A DNA stretch of 64,000 nucleotides from Rhizobium nepotum 39/7. GTDB taxonomy: Bacteria > Pseudomonadota > Alphaproteobacteria > Rhizobiales > Rhizobiaceae. This document shows positions 8,407 to 17,756 of this stretch, piece after piece. The stretch lies in the NCBI RefSeq assembly GCF_000949865.1, contig NZ_JWJH01000019.1, positions 155,534 through 219,533 on the forward strand, in the 5' to 3' direction. Position numbers and translations under genes: made by a program. Positions within the stretch are counted from its first letter, which is position 1, and each line of letters begins with the position of its first letter. The notes beneath the pieces are model-generated. The model saw nothing but the letters and a program-made list of their open reading frames with translations, ran no database searches and had not been told where the DNA came from.

Positions 8407-9102
8407 ATGCTGAACGTCGAAAACATCAACCTCCACTACGGCGCGGCACAAGCCCTGCGCGGCGTGTCGCTCACGGCAGAGATGGGCAAAATCACCTGTG
8501 TTCTCGGTCGCAATGGTGTGGGCAAAAGCTCGCTGCTGCGCGCCGTTACCGGTCAGCATGCCATCAGTGGCGGGTCGATCAGCTTCGAAGGGGCGGCACT
8601 GGATGGGCTGGCGCCCTATCATCGGGCCAAGCGCGGCGTCGGTTACGTGCCGCAGGGTCGTGAAATCTTCCCGCTGCTCAGCGTGCAGGAGAACCTCGAA
8701 AGCGGTTATGCGCCGTTGCCGCGCAAGGAGCGTTTCATTCCCGACGATATTTTCAGCCTGTTTCCGGTGCTGCAAACCATGCTGGGCAGGCGCGGCGGCG
8801 ATCTCTCCGGCGGGCAGCAGCAGCAGCTGGCAATCGGCCGGGCGCTGGTGACGCGGCCGAAAATTCTGGTCCTCGACGAGCCGACCGAGGGCATCCAGCC
8901 GTCGATCATCAAGGATATCGGCCGGGCGATCAAATATCTGCGCGATTCAACCGGCATGGCCATTCTGCTCGTCGAGCAATATCTGGATTTCTGCCGCGAG
9001 CTTGCCGACTATGTCTACATCATGGACCGGGGCGAGATCGTGCATGAGGGGCTTGCCGAAACACTGGATACGCCCGAGGCACGGCGTCATCTGACAGTAT
9101 AA
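8407..9102 (+). CDS. urtE: Urea ABC transporter ATP-binding protein UrtE
   Basis: Second ATPase of the urea importer, LivF-like, 231 residues. Walker A is GRNGVGKSS, the signature LSGGQQQQLAIGR, Walker B ILVLDEPTEGIQPSI. The ATG at 8407 follows GGAGTTTCACC, and MLNVENINLHYG is the usual start; an upstream in-frame ATG at 8386 has no such signal. Last gene of urtABCDE. Confidence 0.95.
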   Translation: MLNVENINLHYGAAQALRGVSLTAEMGKITCVLGRNGVGKSSLLRAVTGQHAISGGSISFEGAALDGLAPYHRAKRGVGYVPQGREIFPLLSVQENLESGYAPLPRKERFIPDDIFSLFPVLQTMLGRRGGDLSGGQQQQLAIGRALVTRPKILVLDEPTEGIQPSIIKDIGRAIKYLRDSTGMAILLVEQYLDFCRELADYVYIMDRGEIVHEGLAETLDTPEARRHLTV

Positions 9103-9159
9103 TTCGAGACTAAACCGGCGCGCGCCGATCACGGCGTGCAAACGGCCGATTAATATTTT

Positions 9160-9188
9160 GAAAGCCTATGCGCCTCTGCATGGCTTTC
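9160..9188 (+). terminator. Hairpin downstream of urtE
   Basis: GAAAGCC(t)ATGC pairs with GCATGGCTTTC around GCCTCT. It lies 58 bp past the urtE stop; no T run follows, so its role as the urt terminator is tentative. Confidence 0.4.
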
Positions 9189-9229
9189 ATGCTTGATTTA
9201 ACATTTCATTGAATAAAAGCCTGTGATAT

Positions 9230-9245
9230 TGGCAGCGGAAATGCT
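9230..9245 (+). promoter_or_regulatory. Possible sigma-54 promoter upstream of the esterase-urease operon
   Basis: TGGCAGCGGAAATGCT has GG and GC in the exact -24/-12 register of TGGCACG-N4-TTGCW but differs at three consensus positions. It lies 109 bp before the esterase start. NtrC control of urease is common, which makes this plausible, but the match is only moderate. Confidence 0.4.
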
Positions 9246-9311
9246 GCATGCGAGACACAGGAAAAGTCTATTCGCACGCCGCGACAGTTGATCCCTTACA
9301 TTCCATGCACG

Positions 9312-9328
9312 TCCGACGTATCGTCGGA
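9312..9328. promoter_or_regulatory. Small inverted repeat before the esterase gene
   Basis: TCCGACG-TAT-CGTCGGA is a perfect 7-bp inverted repeat with a 3-nt centre, 26 bp upstream of the start codon. It could be an operator or a leader hairpin. Confidence 0.3.
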
Positions 9329-9353
9329 GAAATAGTGCCAAAAAGGCGTGTCA

Positions 9354-10607
9354 ATGCATCAAGACTTTGCCCCTGGCCGGGCCGTCCGGCTGTTCCGCTC
9401 CGTCCGCACCCTCGTTCTGGGCCTTGCGATATGCGCGAGCGTTGGCGCCGCAGCGTCGGCATCGACCTGCGGTCAGGTTTCCGGACCCGGCATGGCGCCG
9501 GGCAGGCATGATTTTTCCATTCTCTCCAGTGGTCAAAAACGCGACGGCGTCTATTTCGTTCCCTCTGCCTATGACGGAAAAAAGCCGTTGCCGGTGGTGT
9601 TCGATTTCCACGGTTCCAACAGCAATCCGCACGGCCAGCTGAACCGCAGCGGCTGGGACAAGCTTGCCGAGCGCGACGGCCTTGTCGTGGTGGCGCTGGC
9701 GGGCAGCCTCAATGGCGAAATGCCCGGCACCCATGCCTGGAACGTTCCGGGCGTCACCACGCGCCCCGGTGGGCTGGACGAGGTGAGTTTCATTCGCGAT
9801 ACGATCGACATGGTGAAGGGCAAGTTCTGCGTCGACGAGGAGCGTTTTTACGGTTCCGGTTATTCCGGCGGCGGGCGCATGCTGTCGCAATTCATCTGCA
9901 ACGGCAGCGCGGATTTTACCGCCGCCGGCTTCGTCGCGTCGCTGCGTGCCGGTTATCCGCTGGAGACCGAGGGCAAATGGGGACCGGATGCGGCAAGCTG
10001 CAAGCCGGCGCGGCCGATGTCGATCATCGCCTTTGCCGGGTTGAAGGATCCCGCCAATCCCTATCAGGGCGGCGGCAAGTCCTATTGGCAATATGGCGGC
10101 GAGACGGCGCTGAAGCGCTGGGCCGAAATTGACGGCTGCAAGGGCGGCGCAAAAAGCAGGACGGGCGAGAGTTTCACCCTCAATTCCTACGATGTCTGCA
10201 AGGGCGGCGCGCGCATCCAGTCCTATCTTATCGAGAATTGGGACCATGCCTGGCCGCGCGCCACCATGAAGGCGGAAGTGCTGGCCGCCAGCGCCGTCCT
10301 CACCCGCAAACCGGGCGGCGAACAGACGCCGAAGGCGGAACCCGCCGTGGAGCGCAAGATGCCCACAGGTGAAGTGACGCGCACGGTTGATGCAGCGGAA
10401 AGAATGTGGGACTTCTTCCGCAACACGGAAGGACAGCTGGTGGTGGACGCCGTTGTCAAAAAGGATTGCGGCGCCAAGGCCGGGTCCGCTTCCGCAACCG
10501 CTTCGGAGACCGCGTGCAGCCAGAACAGCAAGTCATCCGCCCTTCCGGTATCCAAGACGCTGAACCTGTCCGGCAGCAACGCGCCCGTGGCAGAGGACGC
10601 ATTGTAA
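9354..10607 (+). CDS. Secreted PHB-depolymerase/feruloyl-esterase-like hydrolase
   Basis: Alpha/beta-hydrolase of the LpqC/PHB depolymerase family, 417 residues from ATG 9354 (AAAAGG seven bases upstream; GTG 9348 is an alternative). A signal peptide spans about residues 1-38 ([17 protein letters not shown] then ASA). The oxyanion region is [11 protein letters not shown], the nucleophile elbow is [11 protein letters not shown], and a candidate catalytic His lies in [10 protein letters not shown]-terminal extension of about 120 residues has no recognised domain. Its last 94 bp overlap the start of ureD in another frame, so it is probably co-transcribed with urease. The substrate is unknown. 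Confidence 0.8.
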   Translation: MHQDFAPGRAVRLFRSVRTLVLGLAICASVGAAASASTCGQVSGPGMAPGRHDFSILSSGQKRDGVYFVPSAYDGKKPLPVVFDFHGSNSNPHGQLNRSGWDKLAERDGLVVVALAGSLNGEMPGTHAWNVPGVTTRPGGLDEVSFIRDTIDMVKGKFCVDEERFYGSGYSGGGRMLSQFICNGSADFTAAGFVASLRAGYPLETEGKWGPDAASCKPARPMSIIAFAGLKDPANPYQGGGKSYWQYGGETALKRWAEIDGCKGGAKSRTGESFTLNSYDVCKGGARIQSYLIENWDHAWPRATMKAEVLAASAVLTRKPGGEQTPKAEPAVERKMPTGEVTRTVDAAERMWDFFRNTEGQLVVDAVVKKDCGAKAGSASATASETACSQNSKSSALPVSKTLNLSGSNAPVAEDAL

Positions 10608-11365
10608 CCAAGGCAGTCGAAGGGCGCAGCCGGCTGGACCAGTTGTTTCAGGAAGGTTGCGCCAAGATCCGCCTGCCGGATACGTTTTCCAATGAGATCG
10701 AGGCTATTCTCATCAATTCCTCCGGCGGTTTGACCGGCGGAGATGAAATCGAGTGGCAGGCGGTTGCCGGTGCCGGCACATCGCTGGTGGTGACGACGCA
10801 AGCCTGCGAGAAGGTCTACAAGGCATCCTCCGGAACCGCCACCGTCACCGCCCGCGCTACCGCCGGGCCGGGTGCGAGATTGCACTGGCTGCCGCAGGAA
10901 ACCATTCTTTTCGATCGCGCATCGCTGACCCGCAGGCTGGAAGCCGATCTCGACGCATCTTCCGAATTCATCGCCGTCGAAGCTGTGCTGCTCGGGCGTC
11001 AGGCCATGGGCGAGGCCATGGAGCATGGCCTGTTCCGGGATCGCTGGCGCATTCGCCATGGCGGCCGGCTGGTGCATGCCGAAGAGCTGCTGCTTGCGGG
11101 CGAAGTGGCGGAACTGACCGCGAAACCGGCGGTGCTTGCCGGCCAGGTGGCCTTCGCCACGCTTCTCTATATCGGGCCTCTGGCCGAGGCGCTTTTGCCT
11201 AAAATCCGGGCTATTGCCGGGGAAAGCGGCGGCGCCAGCGAATGGCAGGGCAAGCTTGTCGTGCGCGTTTCCGCCACTGACGGTTTCTCCCTCAGAAAAA
11301 TACTTTTTCCGATCATTTCGCTCTTGCGAAACGGTGCGCCAGTGCCGAAAGTCTGGAATCTGTAA
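10514..11365 (+). CDS. ureD: Urease accessory protein UreD (UreH)
   Basis: Scaffold of the UreDFG complex that delivers nickel to apo-urease. The 283-residue frame contains the family blocks [45 protein letters not shown] and [11 protein letters not shown]. The GTG at 10514 is chosen because GGAGA lies six bases upstream and it gives the usual UreD length; the long in-frame extension to 10406 is low-complexity read-through of the esterase gene. The overlap with the esterase is 94 bp. ureA follows after 109 bp. Confidence 0.92.
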   Translation: MQPEQQVIRPSGIQDAEPVRQQRARGRGRIVTKAVEGRSRLDQLFQEGCAKIRLPDTFSNEIEAILINSSGGLTGGDEIEWQAVAGAGTSLVVTTQACEKVYKASSGTATVTARATAGPGARLHWLPQETILFDRASLTRRLEADLDASSEFIAVEAVLLGRQAMGEAMEHGLFRDRWRIRHGGRLVHAEELLLAGEVAELTAKPAVLAGQVAFATLLYIGPLAEALLPKIRAIAGESGGASEWQGKLVVRVSATDGFSLRKILFPIISLLRNGAPVPKVWNL

Positions 11366-11474
11366 AGCTCCGGATTGCCGGTTATCGGCAACGTCCGGGG
11401 TCTGTCAAACAAGTCGGATTTTGCCCCGGAACGTTACCGGTAAAAGGGGCTGATGCGAAAGCTGCGGGACGACG

Positions 11475-11777
11475 ATGAACCTTACTCCGAGAGAAAAAGA
11501 CAAGCTGCTGATTTCCATGGCCGCCATGGTGGCGCGCCGCCGGCTGGAGCGTGGCGTGAAGCTGAACTATCCCGAAGCGATTGCGCTGATTAGCGATTTC
11601 GTGGTCGAGGGTGCGCGCGATGGCCGTGCCGTGGCCGACCTGATGGAAGCCGGCGCGCATGTCATTTCCCGCGATCAGGTGATGGAAGGTATCGCCGAGA
11701 TGATCCATGATGTGCAGGTGGAGGCGACGTTTCCTGATGGCACCAAGCTTGTGACCGTTCACGAACCGATACGGTAA
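11475..11777 (+). CDS. ureA: Urease gamma subunit
   Basis: Small structural subunit of urease, exactly 100 residues as in other proteobacteria. The sequence begins [20 protein letters not shown] and contains [19 protein letters not shown] and the C-terminal [14 protein letters not shown] block, both highly conserved. Ten bases separate its stop from the DUF1272 gene. Confidence 0.98.
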   Translation: MNLTPREKDKLLISMAAMVARRRLERGVKLNYPEAIALISDFVVEGARDGRAVADLMEAGAHVISRDQVMEGIAEMIHDVQVEATFPDGTKLVTVHEPIR

Positions 11778-11787
11778 GGGGGCAGAT

Positions 11788-12042
11788 ATGGCGCTGGAAC
11801 TTCGGCCCAATTGCGAATGCTGCGACCGGGATTTGCCGCCCGCGAGCGAGGCGATGATCTGCTCGTTCGAATGCACCTTCTGCGCCGATTGCGCGACGGA
11901 TGTGCTTCACGGAGCCTGCCCGAATTGCGGCGGTGAGCTGGTTCGCAGGCCCATCCGCCCCTTGGCCAAGCTCGTCAACAATCCGGCATCGACGAAGCGG
12001 GTCCTGAAGGCCGAAGGCTGCGCGACAGTCACGGCCGCTTGA
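11788..12042 (+). CDS. DUF1272 small cysteine-rich protein
   Basis: 84-residue protein with paired cysteines in [15 protein letters not shown] and CPNCGGEL, a pattern expected to bind zinc (rubredoxin/ring-like knuckles). It matches DUF1272, a family of unknown function. It is embedded between ureA and ureB, 10 bp after ureA and 20 bp before the ureB start, so it is co-expressed with urease. A role in metal handling is possible but unproven. Confidence 0.8.
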   Translation: MALELRPNCECCDRDLPPASEAMICSFECTFCADCATDVLHGACPNCGGELVRRPIRPLAKLVNNPASTKRVLKAEGCATVTAA

Positions 12043-12062
12043 GAGAGATAAAGGGGAGCACC

Positions 12063-12368
12063 ATGAAACCAGGCGAAATCATTGCCGCAGAAGGCACCAT
12101 CGAACTCAACGCCGGCCAGCCGACGGTGACGATCGAGGTGGCCAATACCGGAGACCGGCCGGTTCAGGTGGGCAGCCACTACCATTTCTTCGAGACCAAT
12201 GCGGGTCTGGTCTTCGACCGCGACAAGGTTCGCGGCATGCGTCTCGATATTCCGGCGGGAACTGCGGTTCGTTTCGAACCCGGCCAGAAGCGGGAAGTGA
12301 CGCTGGTGCCGCTTGCCGGCAAACGCGAGGTTTACGGTTTTCGTCAACAGATCATGGGGAAGCTCTGA
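12063..12368 (+). CDS. ureB: Urease beta subunit
   Basis: Structural subunit, 101 residues, starting [18 protein letters not shown]. It contains the hallmark blocks [36 protein letters not shown] and the C-terminal [26 protein letters not shown] lies directly before the ATG. The GFA gene starts one base after its stop. Confidence 0.98.
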   Translation: MKPGEIIAAEGTIELNAGQPTVTIEVANTGDRPVQVGSHYHFFETNAGLVFDRDKVRGMRLDIPAGTAVRFEPGQKREVTLVPLAGKREVYGFRQQIMGKL

Positions 12369-12369
12369 C

Positions 12370-12726
12370 ATGGCCACGGCGCATTATCATGGAAGCTGCC
12401 AGTGCGGCGACGTCAGCTTCGAGGTCGATGCCGATCTCGACCACACCGTTGTGTGCAATTGCTCGCGCTGCAAGCGCCTCGGCTCGACGCTTGCCTTTGC
12501 GCCGCGTGACAAGTTCACCCTGCTTTCCGGCGAGGACAAGCTGACGGAATATCTGTTCAACAAACACCACATCCGTCATCTCTTCTGCTCCACCTGCGGC
12601 ATTGAAAGTTTTGCCTATGCCGACGGGCCGGACGGAACGCCGATGGTGGCGGTGAATGCCAATTGTCTCGATGGTGTCGATCCGCGTGCGCTGAAGCCGC
12701 AGGCTTTCGATGGCGCGGCTGCCTGA
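12370..12726 (+). CDS. GFA (glutathione-dependent formaldehyde-activating) family protein
   Basis: 118-residue zinc-binding protein with cysteine ligands in GSCQCGDVSF, CNCSRCKRLG and FCSTCGIESF, the GFA/CENP-V fold pattern. Despite the family name most members have no shown formaldehyde-related activity. It starts at the ATG one base after the ureB stop, so it is part of the urease transcript; any urease role is unknown. Confidence 0.85.
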   Translation: MATAHYHGSCQCGDVSFEVDADLDHTVVCNCSRCKRLGSTLAFAPRDKFTLLSGEDKLTEYLFNKHHIRHLFCSTCGIESFAYADGPDGTPMVAVNANCLDGVDPRALKPQAFDGAAA

Positions 12727-12729
12727 GCG

Positions 12730-13143
12730 ATGGCTGTGACTGTGCAAAAACTCCATGCCGCAGCGGCGCTGCTGTTTCTGGCCGTTGGCCCAGCACTTGC
12801 CGACGATGCGCCCGATTGCACATCGCCGCAAACCCAGACCGACATGACCGAGTGCGCCGGCGAGGATTACGAAAAGGCCGACAGGCAACTGAACGCCGAG
12901 TACCAGAAGGTTCGCAAGCAGCTTGCCGAGCGTGACAGAAGCGCGGAGGAGAGCGACAAGGGCGCAACCGACGCATTGATTACCGCCCAGCGCGCCTGGG
13001 TGGCGTTTCGTGATGCCAATTGCGATGCCTTCGGCTTTCAGGCGCGCGGCGGCACGATGGAGCCGATGCTGGTTTCCGCCTGCCTTGCCGATATGAGCAG
13101 CAAACGCGCCGACGAATTGCGCCAATTTTCGGAAGGTTTCTGA
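12730..13143 (+). CDS. Lysozyme-inhibitor LprI-like (DUF1311) periplasmic protein
   Basis: 137-residue protein with a signal peptide (about residues 1-24, ending GPALA) and the DUF1311 pattern: TDMTECAGEDYEKADRQLNAEYQ, then LITAQRAWVAFRDANCDAFGF, with four cysteines likely forming two disulphides. The family includes LprI, which inhibits lysozyme, but many members are uncharacterised. It lies in the urease operon, three bases after the GFA gene and five before the next. Confidence 0.8.
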   Translation: MAVTVQKLHAAAALLFLAVGPALADDAPDCTSPQTQTDMTECAGEDYEKADRQLNAEYQKVRKQLAERDRSAEESDKGATDALITAQRAWVAFRDANCDAFGFQARGGTMEPMLVSACLADMSSKRADELRQFSEGF

Positions 13144-13148
13144 CCGGC

Positions 13149-13793
13149 ATGGGGCGACGGATCACGATTGTCGGAAACGGGGAACTGCCGCAGGGCGTGG
13201 CGGATCTTATCGACCTTTCCGACGTCGTCATCCGCTTCAACGATTGCCGTTCGCTGGGCGTTGGCGGCAGCCGCACGGATGTGGTGGCCGTCTGCAATAC
13301 CGGGCGGCCCGGCCGCGAGATGAGCGAAGGGACCGAATGGCGTGAGAGTGACGGGGTGCGGCAGGCTTCCGCCATCTGGTCGGTTCGCGACCCGGCGAAG
13401 TTTGCCGAAATGGAGCCGGATATTCGCGCGCACTGGCCCGAACTCACTGACTTCTGCGCCGATTATACGCCCCGTTTCGCCGCGATCGCCGAGGAAACCG
13501 GCAAGAGCCACATCGTCATTCCGCGCGGCGTGCATGAGCGGCTGGACCGCGCGTTGCAGGCCTATGCGCCGGCCCCTTACGTCTGCCCGAGCACCGGACT
13601 TTTGGCGATTGCCCATGTTCTGGAAAGCCTGAGCGGCGATGATGACGAGGTGGCTATTGCCGGTTTTGGTCATCACGGCTGGAACGGCCATCCGTTTGCC
13701 GCCGAAAAACAACTGGTCGAGGCCCTCACACACGAGGGCAGACTGACACGAATTTCTCCCACATCGATTTTCTCCGCGTCCGAAGGAGCCTGA
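13149..13793 (+). CDS. Urease operon accessory protein, GT29 (sialyltransferase)-like
   Basis: 214 residues starting [16 protein letters not shown]. It has [17 protein letters not shown] near residue 27 and [16 protein letters not shown] near residue 143, resembling the L and S motifs of glycosyltransferase family 29. Rhizobial homologues are annotated 'urease operon accessory protein'. Neither a signal peptide nor membrane segments are visible, so the product is cytoplasmic. It sits 5 bp from both the LprI-like gene and ureC. Whether it glycosylates anything is not known; the link to urease is positional only. Confidence 0.7.
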   Translation: MGRRITIVGNGELPQGVADLIDLSDVVIRFNDCRSLGVGGSRTDVVAVCNTGRPGREMSEGTEWRESDGVRQASAIWSVRDPAKFAEMEPDIRAHWPELTDFCADYTPRFAAIAEETGKSHIVIPRGVHERLDRALQAYAPAPYVCPSTGLLAIAHVLESLSGDDDEVAIAGFGHHGWNGHPFAAEKQLVEALTHEGRLTRISPTSIFSASEGA

Positions 13794-13797
13794 ACCC

Positions 13798-15507
13798 ATG
13801 CCTTACAAGATTTCCCGCGCCGCCTATGCCGGCATGTTCGGTCCGACCGTTGGCGACAAGGTGCGCCTTGCCGATACCGAACTCTTCATCGAGATCGAGA
13901 AGGACTACACGACCTATGGCGAGGAGGTGAAATTCGGTGGCGGCAAGGTCATTCGCGACGGCATGGGCCAGAGCCAGGCGACACGGGCCGAGGGCGCCGT
14001 CGATACCGTCATCACCAATGTCGTGATCGTCGACCACAGCGGCATCTACAAGGCGGATGTCGGCCTGAAGAACGGGCGCATCCACGCCATCGGCAAGGCG
14101 GGCAACCCCGATACGCAGCCGGGCGTCACGATCATCGTCGGCCCCTCGACGGAGGCAATCGCCGGCGAAGGCAAGATCCTGACGGCCGGCGGCATGGATG
14201 CGCATATTCACTTCATCTGCCCGCAGCAGACCGAGGAAGCGCTGATGAGCGGCGTCACCTGCATGCTGGGCGGCGGTTCCGGCCCGGCGCATGGCACGCT
14301 CGCCACCACCTGCACCGGCGCATGGCACATCGAGCGGATGATCGAAAGTTTCGATGGATTTCCGATGAATCTGGCGCTGGCCGGCAAGGGTAATGCCTCG
14401 CTGCCAGCACCTCTGGAAGAGATGATACTTGCCGGCGCATCCTCGCTGAAGCTGCATGAGGACTGGGGCACGACACCGGCCGCCATCGACAATTGCCTGA
14501 CGGTGGCCGACGAATATGATGTGCAGGTGATGATCCACACCGATACGCTGAACGAGAGCGGCTTCGTGGAAGACACGATTGCCGCCATCAAGGGCCGCAC
14601 CATCCATGCCTTCCATACCGAAGGGGCGGGCGGCGGCCATGCGCCTGATATCATCAAGGTCTGCGGCAATCCGAACGTCATTCCGTCTTCCACCAACCCG
14701 ACGCGGCCTTACACTATCAATACGCTTGCCGAGCATCTGGATATGCTGATGGTGTGCCACCATCTGTCGTCGTCCATTCCCGAAGACATCGCCTTTGCCG
14801 AAAGCCGTATCCGCAAGGAAACCATCGCGGCTGAGGATATTCTCCACGATATTGGCGCGTTTTCGATCATTTCCTCCGACAGTCAGGCCATGGGCCGTGT
14901 CGGCGAAGTGGCGATCCGCACCTGGCAGACGGCCGACAAGATGAAGCGCCAGCGCGGCCGCCTGAAGGAAGAGACCGGCGAAAACGACAATTTCCGCGTC
15001 CGCCGTTATATCGCCAAATACACCATCAACCCTGCCATCGCCCAGGGCGTCAGCCACGAGATCGGCTCGATCGAAGTCGGTAAACGCGCCGATCTGGTGC
15101 TGTGGAACCCGGCCTTTTTCGGCGTGAAGCCCGAAATGGTGCTGCTTGGCGGCTCCATCGCGGCAGCGCCGATGGGCGATCCGAATGCGTCCATTCCCAC
15201 ACCGCAGCCGATGCACTACCGGCCGATGTTTGCCGCCCATGGCAAGCTGCGCACCAATTCCTCCGTTACGTTCGTCAGTCAGGCGTCGCTGGATGCCGGG
15301 CTGGCCCAGCGTCTCGGCGTTGCAAAGAAGCTTTTGGCGGTGAAGAATGTGCGCGGCGGTATTTCCAAGGCGTCGATGATCCACAATTCGCTCACCCCGC
15401 ATATCGAGGTCGATCCGGAAACCTACGAGGTGCGCGCCGATGGCGAGCTTCTGACCTGCGAACCGGCGTCGGTATTGCCGATGGCGCAGCGTTATTTCCT
15501 GTTTTAA
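13798..15507 (+). CDS. ureC: Urease alpha (catalytic) subunit
   Basis: Catalytic subunit that hydrolyses urea to ammonia and carbamate at a dinickel centre; 569 residues, the normal length. Nickel ligands are visible: HIH at about 136-138, the carbamylated lysine in SSLKLHED near 218, the histidines in [10 protein letters not shown] and [12 protein letters not shown], and the aspartate in SSDSQAMGR. The flap contains MVCHHLS with the catalytic histidine. No essential residue appears lost. It starts 5 bp after the accessory gene. Confidence 0.99.
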   Translation: MPYKISRAAYAGMFGPTVGDKVRLADTELFIEIEKDYTTYGEEVKFGGGKVIRDGMGQSQATRAEGAVDTVITNVVIVDHSGIYKADVGLKNGRIHAIGKAGNPDTQPGVTIIVGPSTEAIAGEGKILTAGGMDAHIHFICPQQTEEALMSGVTCMLGGGSGPAHGTLATTCTGAWHIERMIESFDGFPMNLALAGKGNASLPAPLEEMILAGASSLKLHEDWGTTPAAIDNCLTVADEYDVQVMIHTDTLNESGFVEDTIAAIKGRTIHAFHTEGAGGGHAPDIIKVCGNPNVIPSSTNPTRPYTINTLAEHLDMLMVCHHLSSSIPEDIAFAESRIRKETIAAEDILHDIGAFSIISSDSQAMGRVGEVAIRTWQTADKMKRQRGRLKEETGENDNFRVRRYIAKYTINPAIAQGVSHEIGSIEVGKRADLVLWNPAFFGVKPEMVLLGGSIAAAPMGDPNASIPTPQPMHYRPMFAAHGKLRTNSSVTFVSQASLDAGLAQRLGVAKKLLAVKNVRGGISKASMIHNSLTPHIEVDPETYEVRADGELLTCEPASVLPMAQRYFLF

Positions 15508-15516
15508 CGGCGTTTC

Positions 15517-16188
15517 GTGTTGAGATTTATCACAAGGTGGATCGGCGGTGGCCTGCTGCTGATCGTCCTGCTTCTGGTGCTCGGCACCGTCGTGCCGCGT
15601 CCCTTTTTCTCTGACGATGCAAGTGGAGGCGCGGGGGATCGCGAAATCCTGCTATTGTCCAACCCGATCCACACCGATATCGCCCTGCCGGTCGATGACG
15701 GTCTGCGGCAGACCTTTTCCGAATTGCAGGAGGGCGGTATCGCGGTCAACCATCCCGCCGCTGCCTATCTGGTGTTCGGCTGGGGCGGCAGGTCGTTCTA
15801 TATACAGACGCCTACCTGGGCCGACCTGAAACCCATGCCTGTCCTGCGCTCGTTGACGCTGGACCGGTCGGTTATGCATGTGGACGTGACGGGCGGCCTT
15901 CCCGCCGACCTTGTCGGGGCAAAACGCCTTCGCATTTCCGAAACCGGCTATCAGCGTCTTGTGGCGGGCATTCGCGCGAGTTTCCTGCGGGACAATGGCA
16001 AGGTCCTGATGGTGCCGGGTGTTACCTACTATCTTACGGACTCGTTTTTCGAGGCGAGTGGCTGGTTCAATGCGTTCGCCGGCTGCAACACATGGTCGGC
16101 CGCCATGCTGCGCGAAGCAGGCATTCGCACCGGTTGGTGGACGCCATTGCCGCTGCTGCTGCGGTGGTCCGTCGATCTGCATAATTGA
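15517..16188 (+). CDS. TIGR02117 / DUF2459 urease-region protein
   Basis: 223-residue protein with one N-terminal membrane anchor (about residues 6-25), then NPIHTDIALPVDD, HPAAAYLVFGWGGRSFY, and a C-terminal FAGCNTWSAAMLREAGIRTGWWTPLP block. These match TIGR02117, an uncharacterised family first noted beside urease genes. The His and Cys residues in these blocks recall papain-like/NlpC-type hydrolases, but that is inference. The start is GTG 15517 or TTG 15520, 10 bp past ureC. Confidence 0.75.
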   Translation: MLRFITRWIGGGLLLIVLLLVLGTVVPRPFFSDDASGGAGDREILLLSNPIHTDIALPVDDGLRQTFSELQEGGIAVNHPAAAYLVFGWGGRSFYIQTPTWADLKPMPVLRSLTLDRSVMHVDVTGGLPADLVGAKRLRISETGYQRLVAGIRASFLRDNGKVLMVPGVTYYLTDSFFEASGWFNAFAGCNTWSAAMLREAGIRTGWWTPLPLLLRWSVDLHN

Positions 16189-16356
16189 TCTTTTGCCGAT
16201 GCGACGTTTCGCTCATTTGACGTCTGGTAATCCCATTTTTATGCTGCACCGCAATGCATCTTGCGCTATGGAAGCGCCAAAAGAATTCCGTGCGGAGCGA
16301 TCCCAAGCAATCCGTGCGAAACGCTGGAAAATTGACGACAGATCAGGAGACAAGAC

Positions 16357-16893
16357 ATGCTCGGCAAAAAAGTGCCCGCCGTTACATTTCGCACCCGTGT
16401 TCGTGATGAGGCCGTTGGCGGCCCGAACCCTTTCCGTTGGCAGGACATGACCTCCGACGATTATTTCAAGGGCAGACGAGTCGTTCTCTTCTCGCTGCCC
16501 GGCGCTTTCACGCCGACCTGCTCGACCTTCCAGCTTCCCGATTTCGAAAAGCTTGCGGGCGAATTCCGCGCGCTCGGCGTCGATGAAATCTATTGCCTGT
16601 CGGTCAACGATGCCTTCGTGATGAATGCCTGGGCCAAGGGCCAGAACCTCGAAAACGTCAAGGTCATTCCTGACGGTTCGGGCGAGTTCACCCGCAAGAT
16701 GGGCATGCTGGTCGCCAAGGACAATCTCGGTTTCGGCATGCGCTCCTGGCGTTACGCCGCTGTCATCAACGACGGTCTGGTGGAGCAGTGGTTCGAGGAA
16801 GAGGGCTATTGCGACAATAGCGATACCGACCCTTACGGCGTTTCCTCGCCGCAGAACATTCTGGAACACCTCAAGAGCCGCGCTGCGGCCTGA
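16357..16893 (+). CDS. Peroxiredoxin (Prx5-type, redoxin family)
   Basis: 178-residue peroxidase reducing H2O2 and alkyl hydroperoxides. The peroxidatic cysteine lies in PGAFTPTCST; the following LPDFEKLAGEFRALGVDEIYCLSVND and MGMLVAKDNLGFGMRSWRYA blocks are typical of the atypical 2-Cys/1-Cys Prx5 group. AGGAGA precedes the ATG. It sits between TIGR02117 and ureE on the same strand and is followed by a hairpin terminator, so it probably ends a transcript. Confidence 0.9.
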   Translation: MLGKKVPAVTFRTRVRDEAVGGPNPFRWQDMTSDDYFKGRRVVLFSLPGAFTPTCSTFQLPDFEKLAGEFRALGVDEIYCLSVNDAFVMNAWAKGQNLENVKVIPDGSGEFTRKMGMLVAKDNLGFGMRSWRYAAVINDGLVEQWFEEEGYCDNSDTDPYGVSSPQNILEHLKSRAAA

Positions 16894-16908
16894 TTGCGGA
16901 TTTGCGAA

Positions 16909-16930
16909 GACCCGGCGATGATGCCGGGTC
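16909..16930 (+). terminator. Hairpin terminator after the peroxiredoxin gene
   Basis: GACCCGGC pairs with GCCGGGTC around GATGAT, 16 bp after the stop; CGTCTTGGTTGG follows, so the T run is weak. Confidence 0.6.
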
Positions 16931-16964
16931 CGTCTTGGTTGGTGAGGACTGAAAACCTCTCCTC

Positions 16965-17051
16965 CGTCATGCTCGGGCCTGTCCCGGGCATCTGCAACCG
17001 ATTGATTTCATTGAACGGTGATAGATCCTCGGGACAAGCCCGTGGATGACG
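16965..17051. repeat. Inverted repeat (type C)
   Basis: Left arm CGTCATGCTCGGGCCTGTCC and right arm beginning ATCCTCGGGACAAGCCCGTG then GATGACG face each other around a unique centre. A single-arm relative occurs at 36611-36663. It fills much of the 325-bp gap between the peroxiredoxin gene and ureE; the remainder shows no gene. Confidence 0.75.
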
Positions 17052-17218
17052 TCGCGTTCGAAGGGACGCTCGTAAACAGGGTGCACCCCGCCCGGCACCC
17101 TTTCGGTTTTTTCATGCTCCGTGGCGTATCCCATTCGTCTTGAAATCACGCCTTGAAATCACCCCGCCTATCCGTCAAAAATCGAAACCCCAAGACTGTT
17201 TCTGAAACGGATCATCCC

Positions 17219-17701
17219 ATGCTGCGCGTCACCTCCTATCACCCCGCCGGAACTCCTGCCGACGAGCCTTCCGGTTATGTCACTCTGGCGCATGACCAGC
17301 GGCATCTGCGTCGCAAACTGCTGCATTTGCAGAATGACGAGATGGTGATGCTGGATTTGAAGGAAGCCGTGCTTTTTGCCCATGGCGATCTTCTGGTGGT
17401 GGAGAACGGTGATTTGGTGGAGGTTCGCGCGGCGGATGAAAAGCTGTTCGAAATCAAGGCGAAAGATCGCCTTCACCTGATCGAGCTGGCTTGGCACCTG
17501 GGCAACCGGCACCTTTCCGCGCAGATCGAGGAGGAGCGTATTCTCATCCTGCGCGACCACGTCATCCGCGCCATGCTGGAAGGTCTCGGCGCAACCGTGC
17601 GCGATGTCGAGGAACCTTTCCAGCCGGCCCGCGGTGCTTACCACGCCCATGGCGGCCATTCCCACGGGCACGATCATGGCCACCATCACGACCATGGCTG
17701 A
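17219..17701 (+). CDS. ureE: Urease accessory protein UreE (nickel metallochaperone)
   Basis: 160-residue cytoplasmic nickel carrier that supplies urease maturation. It starts [11 protein letters not shown] and shows [39 protein letters not shown] and the [18 protein letters not shown] block with the conserved dimer-interface histidine. A His-rich tail ([18 protein letters not shown]) gives strong extra nickel-binding capacity. An in-frame extension upstream to 17153 is not conserved. It is separated from the peroxiredoxin gene by a terminator and a repeat, so it may have its own promoter. Confidence 0.95.
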   Translation: MLRVTSYHPAGTPADEPSGYVTLAHDQRHLRRKLLHLQNDEMVMLDLKEAVLFAHGDLLVVENGDLVEVRAADEKLFEIKAKDRLHLIELAWHLGNRHLSAQIEEERILILRDHVIRAMLEGLGATVRDVEEPFQPARGAYHAHGGHSHGHDHGHHHDHG

Positions 17702-17756
17702 AGCATGGGCGAAGATCGCGGCGTCGCCGCGATTAAATGCCATGAAAGGGGAGGAG

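Noticed and set aside
13726..15402. Long minus-strand frame over ureC
   Set aside because: Antisense shadow of the urease alpha subunit, which has all catalytic motifs on the plus strand.
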